Positions 1-10,434 of a stretch of 35,738 nt of DNA are shown one piece after another (within the stretch, counting starts at the first letter, position 1; each line of letters opens with the position of its first letter). The position numbers and the translations under genes were made by a program. The notes under the pieces were generated by a model. It was given only the letters and a program-made list of their open reading frames with translations. It did not search any database and was not told the DNA's origin. This stretch comes from Mnemiopsis leidyi (Eukaryota > Ctenophora > Tentaculata > Lobata > Bolinopsidae). Location: assembly GCA_000226015.1 (NCBI GenBank), contig JH152723.1, forward strand, positions 131,760 to 167,497. The letters run 5' to 3'.

Positions 1-177
1 AGTAACTCAATAACCTGTGCTCCGACATTAAGCTGCCTTATGTCACGCCTGAAAAACTTTATACGTAAAGCTCAACTATTTGGCGATGTGAATTCATGGA
101 TACCGATCAATAACTCATTAGAATTGTATTTGGAAGCTATGAAAAATAACCCATACACCGAAAATTTAACAGCTTAA
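1..177 (+). CDS. 3' end of an unidentified protein-coding gene (partial)
   Basis: Frame 1 is open from the first base for 58 codons and ends in two consecutive TAA stops, the first at 175-177. The peptide has a balanced composition and ends in ...NNPYTENLTA. Two overlapping AATAAA hexamers (176-181 and 180-185) sit on the stop codon, which fits a gene with a very short 3' UTR. The 5' part lies outside the window, so exon boundaries and function cannot be judged, and I recognise no domain. A chance open frame of this length in AT-rich DNA is uncommon but possible. If real, its end lies about 670 bp before the UAP1 start on the same strand. Confidence 0.42.
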   Translation, partial: SNSITCAPTLSCLMSRLKNFIRKAQLFGDVNSWIPINNSLELYLEAMKNNPYTENLTA

Positions 178-844
178 TAAATAAACCGAATGTAAATTAT
201 AAATAATAGCTTATGCTTATACGTGAATCAGTCCAATTTATCTAAAATTTCACTGCCACAGCACATTAAGAAATCCATGATATGTGTTTCTGTATTGTTA
301 TCCTAAGAATAGCTCTCACTTCTAAATTGTCTTGTCAACTTTATATTTTGTGCGTACAATGAATATTTATGGTGATAGATAAGAAGTACAAAAACTATTC
401 AATACGTGTTTCCTGCTACCCACTGGACGGCAGAAGTTTCTGGTGACTGACTATCTTAAACATCTAGTTTCTACGACCTGTGTCACTTGGCATGCCGTCA
501 AGTTCAATTATTCCACATGTAACGTAACTGTAACACTTAAATTTCTATAACTTGAGCTCATTCACACTAACTTTCTCTCTTTGAAATGATATGTGTAAAC
601 ATGCAGATTATAAAGCCCAGTTTCTTTCCCACATATAATGCTAATTTTATTTAAGTGTGTCTGAGCATTAATATCTCAAGGATATTTCTACTTTTTGTGT
701 GTGTGCGTTTTGGTGTGTAATTGTTGATCAATTAAAATTAAAATTGTTTAAAAAAAATTGTTTTAAAATTGTTTACTTACAACTGTACAATTAAATTCAT
801 AACAAACGCAAACAATGTATACTATATTTTAGAGTTCCTTCAAG
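178..844. other. Non-coding: UAP1 upstream region
   Basis: This AT-rich stretch has no credible open frame. It probably contains the UAP1 promoter and 5' UTR, perhaps with an intron: a pyrimidine-containing stretch ends in TTTTAG at 827-832, only 12 bases before the UAP1 ATG, and would serve as a splice acceptor. The donor and first exon cannot be placed from sequence alone. A short GT-rich stretch lies at about 696-720. Confidence 0.45.
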
Positions 845-2335
845 ATGACTTATACTGATGAGGACATCACACTTCTAAAGTCATTCTTGGTTGCTCATGG
901 ACAGGAACACCTTTTAGCTCACTGGGATGAACTATCATCAGATCAGCAAGATGATCTCTACCGAGATATTCAGTCCGTTGATCTAGAAAATCACCTCAAA
1001 AGCTTTCAAAGGTGCATGCAAAAGGAACTCTCTGCACCAGAAAAAGAGGATAACTTTCAACCATTACCTCTAGATGCATGTGAAAGTGTCTTCATATCCA
1101 ACAAGATCAATGAGAGATGGACAAACATAGGGCTTAAGGAGATCAGTGAAGGTAAAGTTGCCCTTCTTCTTATGGCAGGGGGTCAAGGGACAAGGCTTGG
1201 TGTACCATATCCAAAGGGAATGTACAATGTTGGTTTACAAAGTGGCAAATGTTTGTATCAAATTCAAGCAGAACGTGTACGTAAACAGGAACAGCTTGCA
1301 GCTCAAATGTATGGATCCTCCGAATCTATAAGATGGTACATCATGACTAGTGAACATACCAAAAAAGCCACAGTTGACTACTTTAAATCCAACGGTTGGT
1401 TTGGTTTGTCTGAGGAAAACATAATCTTCTTTGAGCAGGAAATGATACCTTGCATATCTCTAGAGGGGAAAATTTTGATGGACAGCAAGTCTTCAATTGC
1501 TCGTGCACCTGGGGGCAACGGTGACCTTTACAGATCAATGAAAAATGAAGGAGTGCTTCAGGATATGCTCAAAAAGGGAATAAGAAGTGTTCATTGCTAT
1601 TGTGTTGATAACATATTAGTTAAGGTCCCAGATCCATTGTTCATTGGATGTTGTCTTGACAGGCAATCAGATTGCGGTGCAAAAGTAGTGAGCAAAGCGT
1701 ATCCCACAGAAGCTGTTGGAGTTATTTGCGAATGCAATGGAAATTGGAAGGTGGTGGAGTACAGTGAAATTTCCTCAGAGACTGCTCACATGACTGACAG
1801 TGAAGGAAAATTGCTCTTTTCACAGGGAAACATTTGTAATCATTATTTCACAACTAGTTTTCTTACTAAAGTAATTGAAGATAAAGAATCTGAACTTATT
1901 CACCATGTCGCTAAAAAGAAAATTCCTACCATCAACGGCTCTGGAGAGAGAATAGTGCCTGACAAAATAAACGGTATCAAAATGGAGAAATTTGTTTTTG
2001 ATGTTTTTCAGTTCTCTGAAAAGTTCACAGTTCTTGAAGTTGCTAGGAATGAAGAGTTTTCACCATTGAAAAATCCCTCTGGAGCACCAAAATGTTCGCC
2101 TGAGACTTGCTTAGAGGATCTTTCTAATCAACACAAAAGATGGATCATACGAGCTGGTGGAACATTCAAAAACGAAGGACTATGTGAGATCTCACCATTG
2201 TTGAGCAGCAACGGTGAAAACCTTGAAGATTTGGTGAGGGACAAATTTTTCAGTTTGCCGTTGCACTTGGAAGTATCTAAAAATGGCTATCACAATGGGC
2301 ACATCAGCACAAACGGGTTGCACAGCAAACTATAA
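845..2335 (+). CDS. UAP1: UDP-N-acetylhexosamine pyrophosphorylase (single coding exon)
   Basis: This cytosolic enzyme joins UTP and GlcNAc-1-phosphate (or GalNAc-1-phosphate) to give UDP-GlcNAc and pyrophosphate, the last step of the hexosamine pathway that feeds N-glycans, O-GlcNAc, GPI anchors, glycosaminoglycans and chitin. The 496-residue frame matches the usual family length. The nucleotide-binding signature MAGGQGTRLG is at residues 110-119, followed by PKG at 123-125. MTSEHT follows, and the CVDN metal/uridine-site motif is at 253-256. The NICNHYFT, KMEKFVFD, EFSPLKN and CEISPLLS blocks typical of eukaryotic UAP follow in order. The ATG is the first in frame, 12 bases after a possible TTTTAG acceptor, so an intron may lie in the 5' UTR. 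The coding part has no intron, unlike the nine-exon PGM3 next door. The C-terminal tail (about 476-496) looks lineage-specific. An ordinary UDP-glucose pyrophosphorylase is excluded by these motifs. Confidence 0.97.
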   Translation: MTYTDEDITLLKSFLVAHGQEHLLAHWDELSSDQQDDLYRDIQSVDLENHLKSFQRCMQKELSAPEKEDNFQPLPLDACESVFISNKINERWTNIGLKEISEGKVALLLMAGGQGTRLGVPYPKGMYNVGLQSGKCLYQIQAERVRKQEQLAAQMYGSSESIRWYIMTSEHTKKATVDYFKSNGWFGLSEENIIFFEQEMIPCISLEGKILMDSKSSIARAPGGNGDLYRSMKNEGVLQDMLKKGIRSVHCYCVDNILVKVPDPLFIGCCLDRQSDCGAKVVSKAYPTEAVGVICECNGNWKVVEYSEISSETAHMTDSEGKLLFSQGNICNHYFTTSFLTKVIEDKESELIHHVAKKKIPTINGSGERIVPDKINGIKMEKFVFDVFQFSEKFTVLEVARNEEFSPLKNPSGAPKCSPETCLEDLSNQHKRWIIRAGGTFKNEGLCEISPLLSSNGENLEDLVRDKFFSLPLHLEVSKNGYHNGHISTNGLHSKL

Positions 2336-3743
2336 GACCGAATTAGCCATGAAATGCATTGTCTGATAGTTATGATAATTCACTGATTAGTTTTTGGGAA
2401 AATTTCTTGTTTCAAGTTTGGGAATATCAGATCAAGATGCTCATAGATGATACAATAAATTGATTTTAATTAACTTTGGTGCAAACAAGACTAATTGTTA
2501 CATTGATATTTACTAAAGAACAAAGGCATAACAATTGGTGAGCTTCGTGAAAAAACTTAGGTAATTTGTTTGAATACTAATTAAAGCTTGTAAATTTTAA
2601 AGTTAAATACAAATGAAATGCTCTGTACCATTGTAGTCTTTTAAATGGCAGTATTATAAGAAGTGCATTGATTTAGCCATAGTTTAACATAGGTAATATA
2701 TAAATCTCTAATGTAACAGAATTTCAGGAATGCGTCAATTACCATACGGGAAGGCTTCAAATTTCACATCTTTTCTTATAGAAAACATTTTGTTCGGCAT
2801 GCATGAAATAGCTTTTTCGATTGATTTGATAACATAATTAATTTGTTCGGTTTATTGCACCCTCCGTTGCGTATAGCATCATGTAGAGTCTCTAGTTGAT
2901 TGCATGTTAAGTTGGAAGGTGTGATTCTGTAGGTATGTTACAGGCAATTCTGATATGTCCAGTAGCTTATGGTTTTATTTATCTCCCCTGCTGTTGTTAA
3001 GATCATTTTCTGCAATGAAGTCGTGATCAATGATCGTGATTGTAATTAACTGAAGTGCATATTGTTAAAATTATTTTGGAATTATGTTTCAAGTCACAAT
3101 TTTCAACTAAGAACTGATTCCTTTTCAATTAAATATGATTTTATTGTGGAATGCATAATAATGTTACTTTAGTAGGCTAGAACTATAAATCGAATGAGTA
3201 TGGATAAAAATCACTAAAACAATTCTTACATTTAATTATAATGTGAATTGCGATTTGATGTACAAAAACATTGTACAGCTATTAAGACAAAAAATCTTTG
3301 GTACCATTTAGATTCCAGAATGTAGATAAACAAGTTTTTTGCAAACGTTCAGTGATGGGCGTAAACATCTGCACGTTAAGACGATATATCGATTATATTA
3401 GCCGTTTTAAGCAGGACATTTAATTTCATCTTCCTGTCTGATGATTCGAGTGTTTATAGTTTACAAAAACTTGCGTTGTGTACCTCTAATCTCAATGAAT
3501 GTATTGCAGATCAATTCATCATATTTCACCATGTTTCCGTTAACCTCCGTTTTTCATTGCTTTTTTGTGAAATCGTAAAAAGTAAAACCCATAGATATTC
3601 TTTAATTTGATGGACGAGGTTGCAACAACTGAGGTAGTAGAAAAAAATCAACTGCTTATCAATCTGATAAGGTGGAGTAAACTCTGGACCTTGAAGACGT
3701 TTAAATACACCCCGATCACTCTTGAGTTACACCAATCAGCTCC
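2336..3743. other. UAP1-PGM3 intergenic region
   Basis: About 1.4 kb of AT-rich DNA with no open frame worth calling. It holds the UAP1 3' UTR and poly(A) signal, then presumably the PGM3 promoter and 5' UTR in the last few hundred bases, where GC content rises (about 3660-3740). An in-frame stop at 3723-3725 fixes the PGM3 start downstream. The spacing is too large for a classical polycistronic operon, so independent promoters are likely. Confidence 0.5.
2454..2459 (+). promoter_or_regulatory. UAP1 poly(A) signal
   Basis: Canonical AATAAA about 120 bases after the UAP1 stop codon, in AT-rich DNA. It gives a short 3' UTR and separates UAP1 from the PGM3 transcription unit downstream. Confidence 0.6.
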
Positions 3744-6700
3744 ATGTCAGGGGAAGGTGTATCGCCCTTGGAGATAACGTTAGAAAGTATACGCGCTACC
3801 GCCAGCAGCTACAACCTCATCCCTGGTGTGAAGTATGCGTACGGGACTGCTGGGTTTAGATGTAAAGCTGAGATTCTCGCTCCAGCTGCTTATAGGATGG
3901 GTCTCCTTTCTGCTCTAAGGTGAGGTATTTGAATGTATAGTATTTAAGAATTTTAACACTTTAACTAAGTAACTACAATGAATTCACTTAGTACAGTTAA
4001 GCGATTCTTTGTTGTTAAGATGTTGTCAGACGTTCAAGTTTATTTCTAAATTATTTAAAAAATATATGATACCTGATGTATAAAGTGATGCGAAAAATAT
4101 GGTTCTACTCTTTTTTAAATTCGTTTGATTCATAACTTGTTGTTTCAGGGCCAAGTCAGTGAAAGCAGCGATAGGAGTGATGGTTACAGCGTCCCACAAC
4201 CCCCCTGAGGATAACGGTCTGAAGGTGGTGGAACCCCAGGGAGAAATGCTGCTGCCCCGATGGGAGAACTATTCCACTCAACTCTCCAACACGGATTCTG
4301 CTTCTTTGGTTGAGGTGTGATTATTGGGTTGATGGTTCAAAATCTCAAAATATTTAAGGGTTGATAGGTAACATGGCAAGCTTCTGTTAAAATCTTAAGT
4401 TGTGACGCTAATTTATGCGAGATTTGGTGAGACATTTAAATAGGGTTTATGTAGAAAGGGGAAAATGTAGAAAACAGGGTTTTTTTGACAGCTTATTGAT
4501 TTGACTGCGAAGGAACTTAAAGCACCCTAACGGGCATCAATTTCACGTCTTATTCTTTATCTTATGAGGACTTATTTTAAGAATGATGATTATTGTTCAA
4601 AATTTATGATTTTCACGTTCTTGCGACAAGGTAAACGAGCTCGTTTCAGGATATGTAAGTCGACGTTTCAATGTTTATACTACATCATAATCATGTTCCC
4701 AAATTAGTATTAAATACTTTCAACACTACTTAACTACTATACAAATAATTTGAGAACATGAATATGATGAAGTGTAGACATTGATACGAGCTCTTTTACA
4801 TTGACGCAAGAACGTCAACATCAGAAATTTTGAACAATAATCATCACACAACAAGGACTAATAAATAATGCTCCTATCCGGAAACTACACGTATTTTAGG
4901 AAATCACAAGAAGAACATTTTTCCGAGAATTAGGAATTTTTTGGAAATGCATGTATGAACCTCGGCCGTTTTACATTGAAACAATTTGAGAATTTGCACG
5001 AATTTTATTAAAACCTTCATTCTGTTTCCAAGGACAGGGAAGAGATAAGTGGAAACTTTAATGTAGCAATATTCTGCAAAATTTCAACATGACGACATAA
5101 AAGTGTTACAGACACCCCTGAGATATCTATATTCCAGATTTAACGTCACTTTTCACTAACATAAATTATCCGACTTAAAGGTATATTGGTTTTGGGCCGT
5201 AAATCGAACACTTTTATTAGCTGATCATAACAACACTTTGTGTGATTTATGTAGATTTTTCTTTGTTGAGAATTTTGGATAATTTAGTCTAAGAAGTAAG
5301 AAAGTGTTTCATAATAATTTTTGTGACTGTGAGTTTTTGATGAAAATTTTCGATTTTGAACACGCGGAGGAACCCCTGTTAATCATCTTTATATGTTAAG
5401 TAAGAAAATGTTTATCTCTGTATTGTTGTGAAAGCAATCTCACTAGCTTATTTCGACGTAAAAATACGTTTGCCGAAGTCCAATGTAGTCTAGAATGAAA
5501 GATGTATGTTCAAGAGAACAGTAGATGTCCAAGAGTGGTAAAAAGTGGCATTATATTAAAGATGTATCTGAAATCCGATGTTAAGCTCGAAACTGGGAAA
5601 CCTGGGTCAAAAATTGTGTGCTTGTGAAAGGGGGCCTAATATCTAGCACTAAGATAATTTTTGGGTGTCTCTAACAATTTATTGTCTTCAAGTTGAACTT
5701 CGGCAGAAAAATTGCCACATTTATTTCAAGTGTCCATAAATCTCTCCCCTTTCCTTGGAAACAGACTTTTACATACCTTCAACATATTTCTATCACTGTC
5801 CTCTACCTGTGTGCAAAGTTTCAAGAGGGTTGATATTTCAAAGTAGCGTGTACAAGTTTTCAAATTAAGGTTACACGAATATGAAATTTAGGGACTTTTC
5901 AACTTTGGACGGCTGTGGTGAAGTCAAATTTCGTTGGTTTGAAATTTTTACAGTTGCTAAACGAAGGTTTTAATAAATTTGTGCAAATTTTTAACATGTT
6001 TAAATGTTATTTTTGTAATTTTTAGTATACCGCCTCTTACAATCAAAAAATTGTCTTAAAATTTATGCCCATTAGGGTGCATTAAGTTTCTATACAGTCA
6101 TATCGACTAGTCACTAGCAAAAATTTAACATTTCTCTCATAAGCGTGGCAGACGGCCATGCGCCTCAATTTTAGCTTCTTGACAGAGCACTTGCTGCATG
6201 TGACAAACTTGTATGTAAATTCTAAAGTTCTAAGGAACTGTGCCCTGTCCCTTGGTCTGTGGAACTCAGACTTTAATCAGATAATATACATTCTGATTAT
6301 TACTTGTGTTATCTGGTTATCGATATTGTGGCTGTGCAATAATCGGACACGTCTTACGTCACTCTTGCTCAAACTTGTCCTTTGAAAAATTAAATTGCAG
6401 GACATTGACAAACCAACCCCTAATCTACACAACCATTTCTCATATATAATTCTTTTATTAAACACATAGATAAATTAATGAAACGGTAGGCACTGAAGGA
6501 TCTCTCTGAGGAAGTGGACGTATCGTTGACCAGCGCTCGAGGAAAGATCATAGTCGGTCGTGACACCAGAGACAGTGGACCTCTCATTGCAGCAGCTGTG
6601 GCTGCAGGCGCTCACAATTTGCAATGTAAGGTGAGACCTTGTGTAGGGCTTCTGGCTCGTGTATCGTGGAATCTCACTTCCTGATATGATTATGAAAAAG

Positions 6701-8964
6701 CGTTCCGTTTCGCGTGCTATCAGAATGCTGGCATTAAAATGTACTCTCGAATCTCAAATAAAACCAGAATTCCTTATTCCGATCTGTTTTATCTACTCCC
6801 CCAAATCATATGTAACTCCCAAACGACAGCCGTCTGTTTCAGGTAGAAGACATTGGAGTGTGTACTACTCCACAACTTCATTGGATAGTGAAACAGACGA
6901 ATATATCTAAACCAAATACTCTAGAAGACTACTATCGGACGTTTTCTGATAGCTTTATCTATCTTTACGGGAAATCTGAATCTAAACCCTCAATCAAGGT
7001 TGATACCTGATACGTTTTTAAACAAATCCTACACAAATCTTACATCTCAATGAGAATAAAGAATTTATAAAGAATAATCAAAAAATAATAATGATTTAAA
7101 GTTTGAAGCATGTATTATTATATACTCACATCAACAAAACATTGTAAGTTATAGTATGTATGCTCTCTACTGGCGCCTCACTGCTTTACAAAATTTCCTC
7201 TATTTACAACGCCCCAGGTAGACTGCGCTAATGGTGTCGGGGCGAAGTCCCTGCGTTCTCTCGCTCCTCTTCTCTCCGACTACATCGACATAGTCATCTG
7301 CAATGACGGCTCCAACGGTAAACTCAACGAGAATTGTGGTGCTGACTTCGTTAAGGTACAAAACATCTGTAGTGGGGGGTGATTTTCAGTTTTAAATAGT
7401 ATTGTAGCCCATGAGAGGTGGGACTTATAGCCGTTAGGCAATCCTTGCTCGAGCAGGCTTTAAGTAATATCATTATAGATATCTTATAGATGACTAATCG
7501 TTTTTGGGTGAAGTCACTTCGTAATCCGACAGTTGATGCAGAACGCTCCGCAAGGTGTGAATTACTCTGAGAATGAACATTGCTATACAATTGACGGTGA
7601 CGCTGACAGATCCCTCTTCTTTTTCTTTCAGGTAGTATAAGCCTTCAATATGTTTTTGTTATTTCATAACTATTTTTTCTGCTTCATTTCACTGATTCTG
7701 TATTACCTATTATTTTTATAAACATACTCTCCCATCATGCTACCTCTTTTAATGCAAGGGATGCAAGCCGTGTTATATATAATAGCCGTGCTATTATATA
7801 GTTTTCTGTATTTTACTGAAATTTCGAAACAGCCCCTAGATTTCAGTAAATATGACCTCGAATCTTATTTATTATGGCTATGCTGTATGCAGGATCACAA
7901 GTTTAATATGTTGGACGGAGACAAAATAGCAACGCTGTTTGCCGGGTTTCTCAATACACTGATACACGAGGCAGAACTTGACCTTTCGCTTGGAGTGAGT
8001 ATGAGAACCCTAAAATAGAATCAATTATATGATATTTTGTTCCTAGTTAAATTATTAATGCATCTATTTTATGACAACAATGTTCACGTTTTTGTCGACT
8101 ACAACATTTCTCTCGATCCAGGTTGTCCAGACTGCCTACGCTAACGGAAGTTCCACTTCCTATCTCCATTCGAAAGGTATCCCCGTAGTCTGCGTACCTA
8201 CTGGAGTGAAACACCTCCACAAAAAGGCAGAGGATTTCGACGTGGGAGTGTACTTCGAGGCAAACGGTCACGGGACTGTTCTGTTTAGCGACAGTGCTAT
8301 GGAGGTTATCAACAAACGAGCTGGTACGTACATTTTGTGTCGTTAATAGTTCGGGTCTTCTGGACGTAAGAACGTTTTCTATTTTTAGAAATTTTAGTTT
8401 TCAAAGTTTTTAAAAATTGTTAAACAAACTTAAGCTCATCAGTAGAATAATATCAAGAACTGTCTAAAGTACAAGAAAAATGTTTACTATTCAGCTGTGC
8501 TTAATTAAATTCTTTCAGTCCAAGAGACCAGGAAGATTCAACAGTCGGCAGTAACACGTCTTGTCGCCTTCACAAAACTCATCAACACCGCGGTGGGGGA
8601 CGCGGTTACTAACATTCTTGCCATCGAAACAATCCTGAAACTTTGTAATCTCTCTCCTCAAACATGGAACAATATGTACACGGATCTACCATACCGCCAG
8701 CTGAAGATTAACATCAGGGACAGGGATATTATCAAAACTAGGGATGCAGAACGTAAAATATCATCGCCGGAAGGCATGCAAGAAAAGATTGACGTGCTCG
8801 TTTCGGACTACTCCAATGCGAGATGTTTTGTTCGGCCAAGTGGGACTGAGAATTGTGTGCGGGTCCACGCTGAGTGCGCCACACAGAGAGAGGCTGACAG
8901 TCTGGCCATGTCAGTTGGGTCTATGGTCTTCGATTTTACGGAGGCTTTGCATAGCCGTTTGTAG
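3744..8964 (+). CDS. PGM3: Phosphoacetylglucosamine mutase, nine exons
   Basis: This cytosolic enzyme converts GlcNAc-6-phosphate to GlcNAc-1-phosphate, the step before UAP1. My exon model is 3744-3919, 4149-4314, 6490-6630, 6843-6998, 7218-7355, 7533-7631, 7893-7994, 8122-8323 and 8519-8964. The phases join cleanly into 541 residues, the usual animal length. The phosphoserine loop TASHNP is at about 72-77 (S74, exon 2), the magnesium loop DGDADR at 280-285 (exon 6), the sugar-specificity region with FEANGHGT in exon 8, and the phosphate-binding loop FVRPSGTE at 497-504 (exon 9). The alpha-D-phosphohexomutase fold is therefore complete and all catalytic loops are present. The ATG is the first in frame after a stop at 3723. 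Two sites are weak: the exon 4 donor is GTTGAT rather than GTRAGT, and the exon 3 acceptor lacks a pyrimidine tract. Intron 2 (2.2 kb) contains a foldback element. The longer TASHNP context and FEANGHGT exclude the glucose-phosphate mutases. Confidence 0.95.
4502..6100. mobile_element. 1.6-kb foldback (long inverted repeat) element in PGM3 intron 2
   Basis: The two ends are inverted copies about 40 bp long. TGACTG...AACTTAA.GCACCCTAA.GGGCAT at 4502-4543 pairs with the complement of 6062-6100. Further pairs follow in colinear inverted order: 4986-5018 with about 5963-5990, the tract containing TGTTTCCAAGG near 5024 with CCTTGGAAACA near 5753, and CAGACACCC near 5110 with GGGTGTCT near 5662. 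The whole unit is therefore an imperfect giant palindrome around about 5400. The flanks TATTGATT (4494-4501) and TATCGACT (6101-6108) agree at 6 of 8 bases and may be a decayed target-site duplication. No transposase frame is visible, so it is probably non-autonomous. The superfamily is not determined. Confidence 0.72.
4585..4846. repeat. Nested long hairpin inside the foldback element
   Basis: The arm at about 4585-4705 (GATGATTATTGTTCAAAATT ... GTTCCCAAATT) is an imperfect inverted copy of about 4747-4846 (AATTTGAGAACATGA ... AATAATCATC). The loop is about 40 bases. Identity is high over roughly 100-120 bp per arm. It lies only in the left half of the larger palindrome, so it may be a separate miniature element inserted there, or an arm that folded on itself by local rearrangement. 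Confidence 0.7.
7776..7800. repeat. Perfect 11-bp hairpin with 3-base loop, PGM3 intron 6
   Basis: TATATAATAGC at 7776-7786 and GCTATTATATA at 7790-7800 are exact complements separated by CGT. A second inverted pair follows directly, TTTACTGAAAT near 7812 with ATTTCAGTAAA near 7840. Both lie in the intron between exons 6 and 7 of PGM3. No function is evident. Confidence 0.7.
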
Positions 8965-9151
8965 CAAGAGTTTTAATCTTATTTAAGTTGCAATATTTTC
9001 TCATAATGTATGATATTTCAGAAAAATTTAATAGCATGCAAATCGAAGCATGATTTTTGTGGTTTACTTCTGGGCAATATTAATACGGTAATCATGTATA
9101 AAAAAATCTCGTTATTTCTATTTCACAATAATTCAATAATTTTAAAGCCGA

Positions 9152-9157
9152 AATAAA
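9152..9157 (+). promoter_or_regulatory. PGM3 poly(A) signal
   Basis: AATAAA about 190 bases after the PGM3 stop codon. It is the first canonical hexamer downstream. Confidence 0.55.
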
Positions 9158-10403
9158 TCTCCAAAGATCCGAGAGCAAGTGCACTACATCCATTTCAGTT
9201 GTAGCAGGTGTCTAACGTCGTTAAACTGGCGTTCTATATTTTCAACTGCTACGTGTTTTAATGCTGCTCAGCTTTAACAGCCTTTTTATACTGTGTTTAT
9301 TACGTGAAGGCGAAGGGTCAGAAGTTATGAACATATCATATTACATAGTATTGAGCATATGCTGCTCTGCTGTAAATTCATTACCACAGAAGTTTTCCGG
9401 TGGCTAAAGATCTTCCTAAAATGGTCCATAGAAAGACAGAGAGGTTGTCCTTTTATCGTTATTTTCTCTGTGTTGCTGTAGAGTTCCCTGTGATTGCACG
9501 TTTTACTTTTTATACTTTATAGTATCGTGCTCTCTACAAATATCAATAGTAAGCGTCAGTAAATCAAGACGTCAAAGCTTCTGTACTTGCATCATTGTAA
9601 AGAAATTAGGTAAACTAAATTATCGGTAGTAATTAATCAAGACGTTATTATAAAGGACTTTATAGGACTAGTTGTTGTGCTTAATCAATTATTCAGCAAA
9701 TTCATATACTGTTGGTTACTGTATAAACTTAGTAGAAAAATATCTATTACATGTTACCGTAACAGACATTTTTTCCTGAGGATCGTTGTACGTCACCTTC
9801 ATCAACCACATTGACTTTTGATATGTATACATCTATGTATACAGCCAACATCAAAATGTGTACTTTAAATTTCCTATATCCTCCTACCTAAGTGACTTTA
9901 AGTGCTTTAAAAGCCGACGTGAATCTATTTTTAACCTTTTAACGGTCTATTTATTCTGTTATCATCTCCGAATCTGATTCCATGAAATTGAAAATCCCGA
10001 ATCACTTCTCAATAATTGTCCCTATTCTGGGAGCAGCACACGAGGGAGAATTAGCCCTCACCAGGAGATGTCTTATTGTCCACCGTTTAACTTAAATGTA
10101 TTGCGCCAAGGAGCCAGGGGATGCCGGACACGCATAAGACACGTGACTCTTAGAGATGTGTCCACTTATCTGTTGTACAATCGCATTATCTGAATTCTGT
10201 AAATTTCAATAATTGATACCTCAGCCTATATATGGAACCTGCAATAGAAAGTGCAGGTTGTTCATGACGGATGAATGCCACGTTGTTGTGCTACGATAAA
10301 ATCTAAATTTACAAAGGAGCTCCAACTTGCCAGTAAGAAGCGCTATGTTCTTTCGTTCGGCGAAGGCGCAGTTTCATTTTTACGAGGCCAGCTCAATGGA
10401 TTC

Positions 10404-10434
10404 TGCGCGCGCATGCGCGCTTATTGATTGCGCG
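10404..10434. repeat. Alternating GC purine-pyrimidine tracts (Z-DNA prone)
   Basis: TGCGCGCGCATGCGCGC at 10404-10420 is an uninterrupted alternating pyrimidine-purine run and contains the perfect palindrome GCGCGCATGCGCGC. A second run, TGCGCGCGT, starts at about 10429. Such runs favour left-handed DNA and are conspicuous in this AT-rich background. Confidence 0.6.

Noticed and set aside
3629-3640. TGAGGTAGTAG, identical to the 5' end of let-7 microRNA.
   Set aside because: The match stops after 11 bases and no complementary arm lies within precursor distance, so no hairpin forms. Such a match is expected by chance at genome scale.
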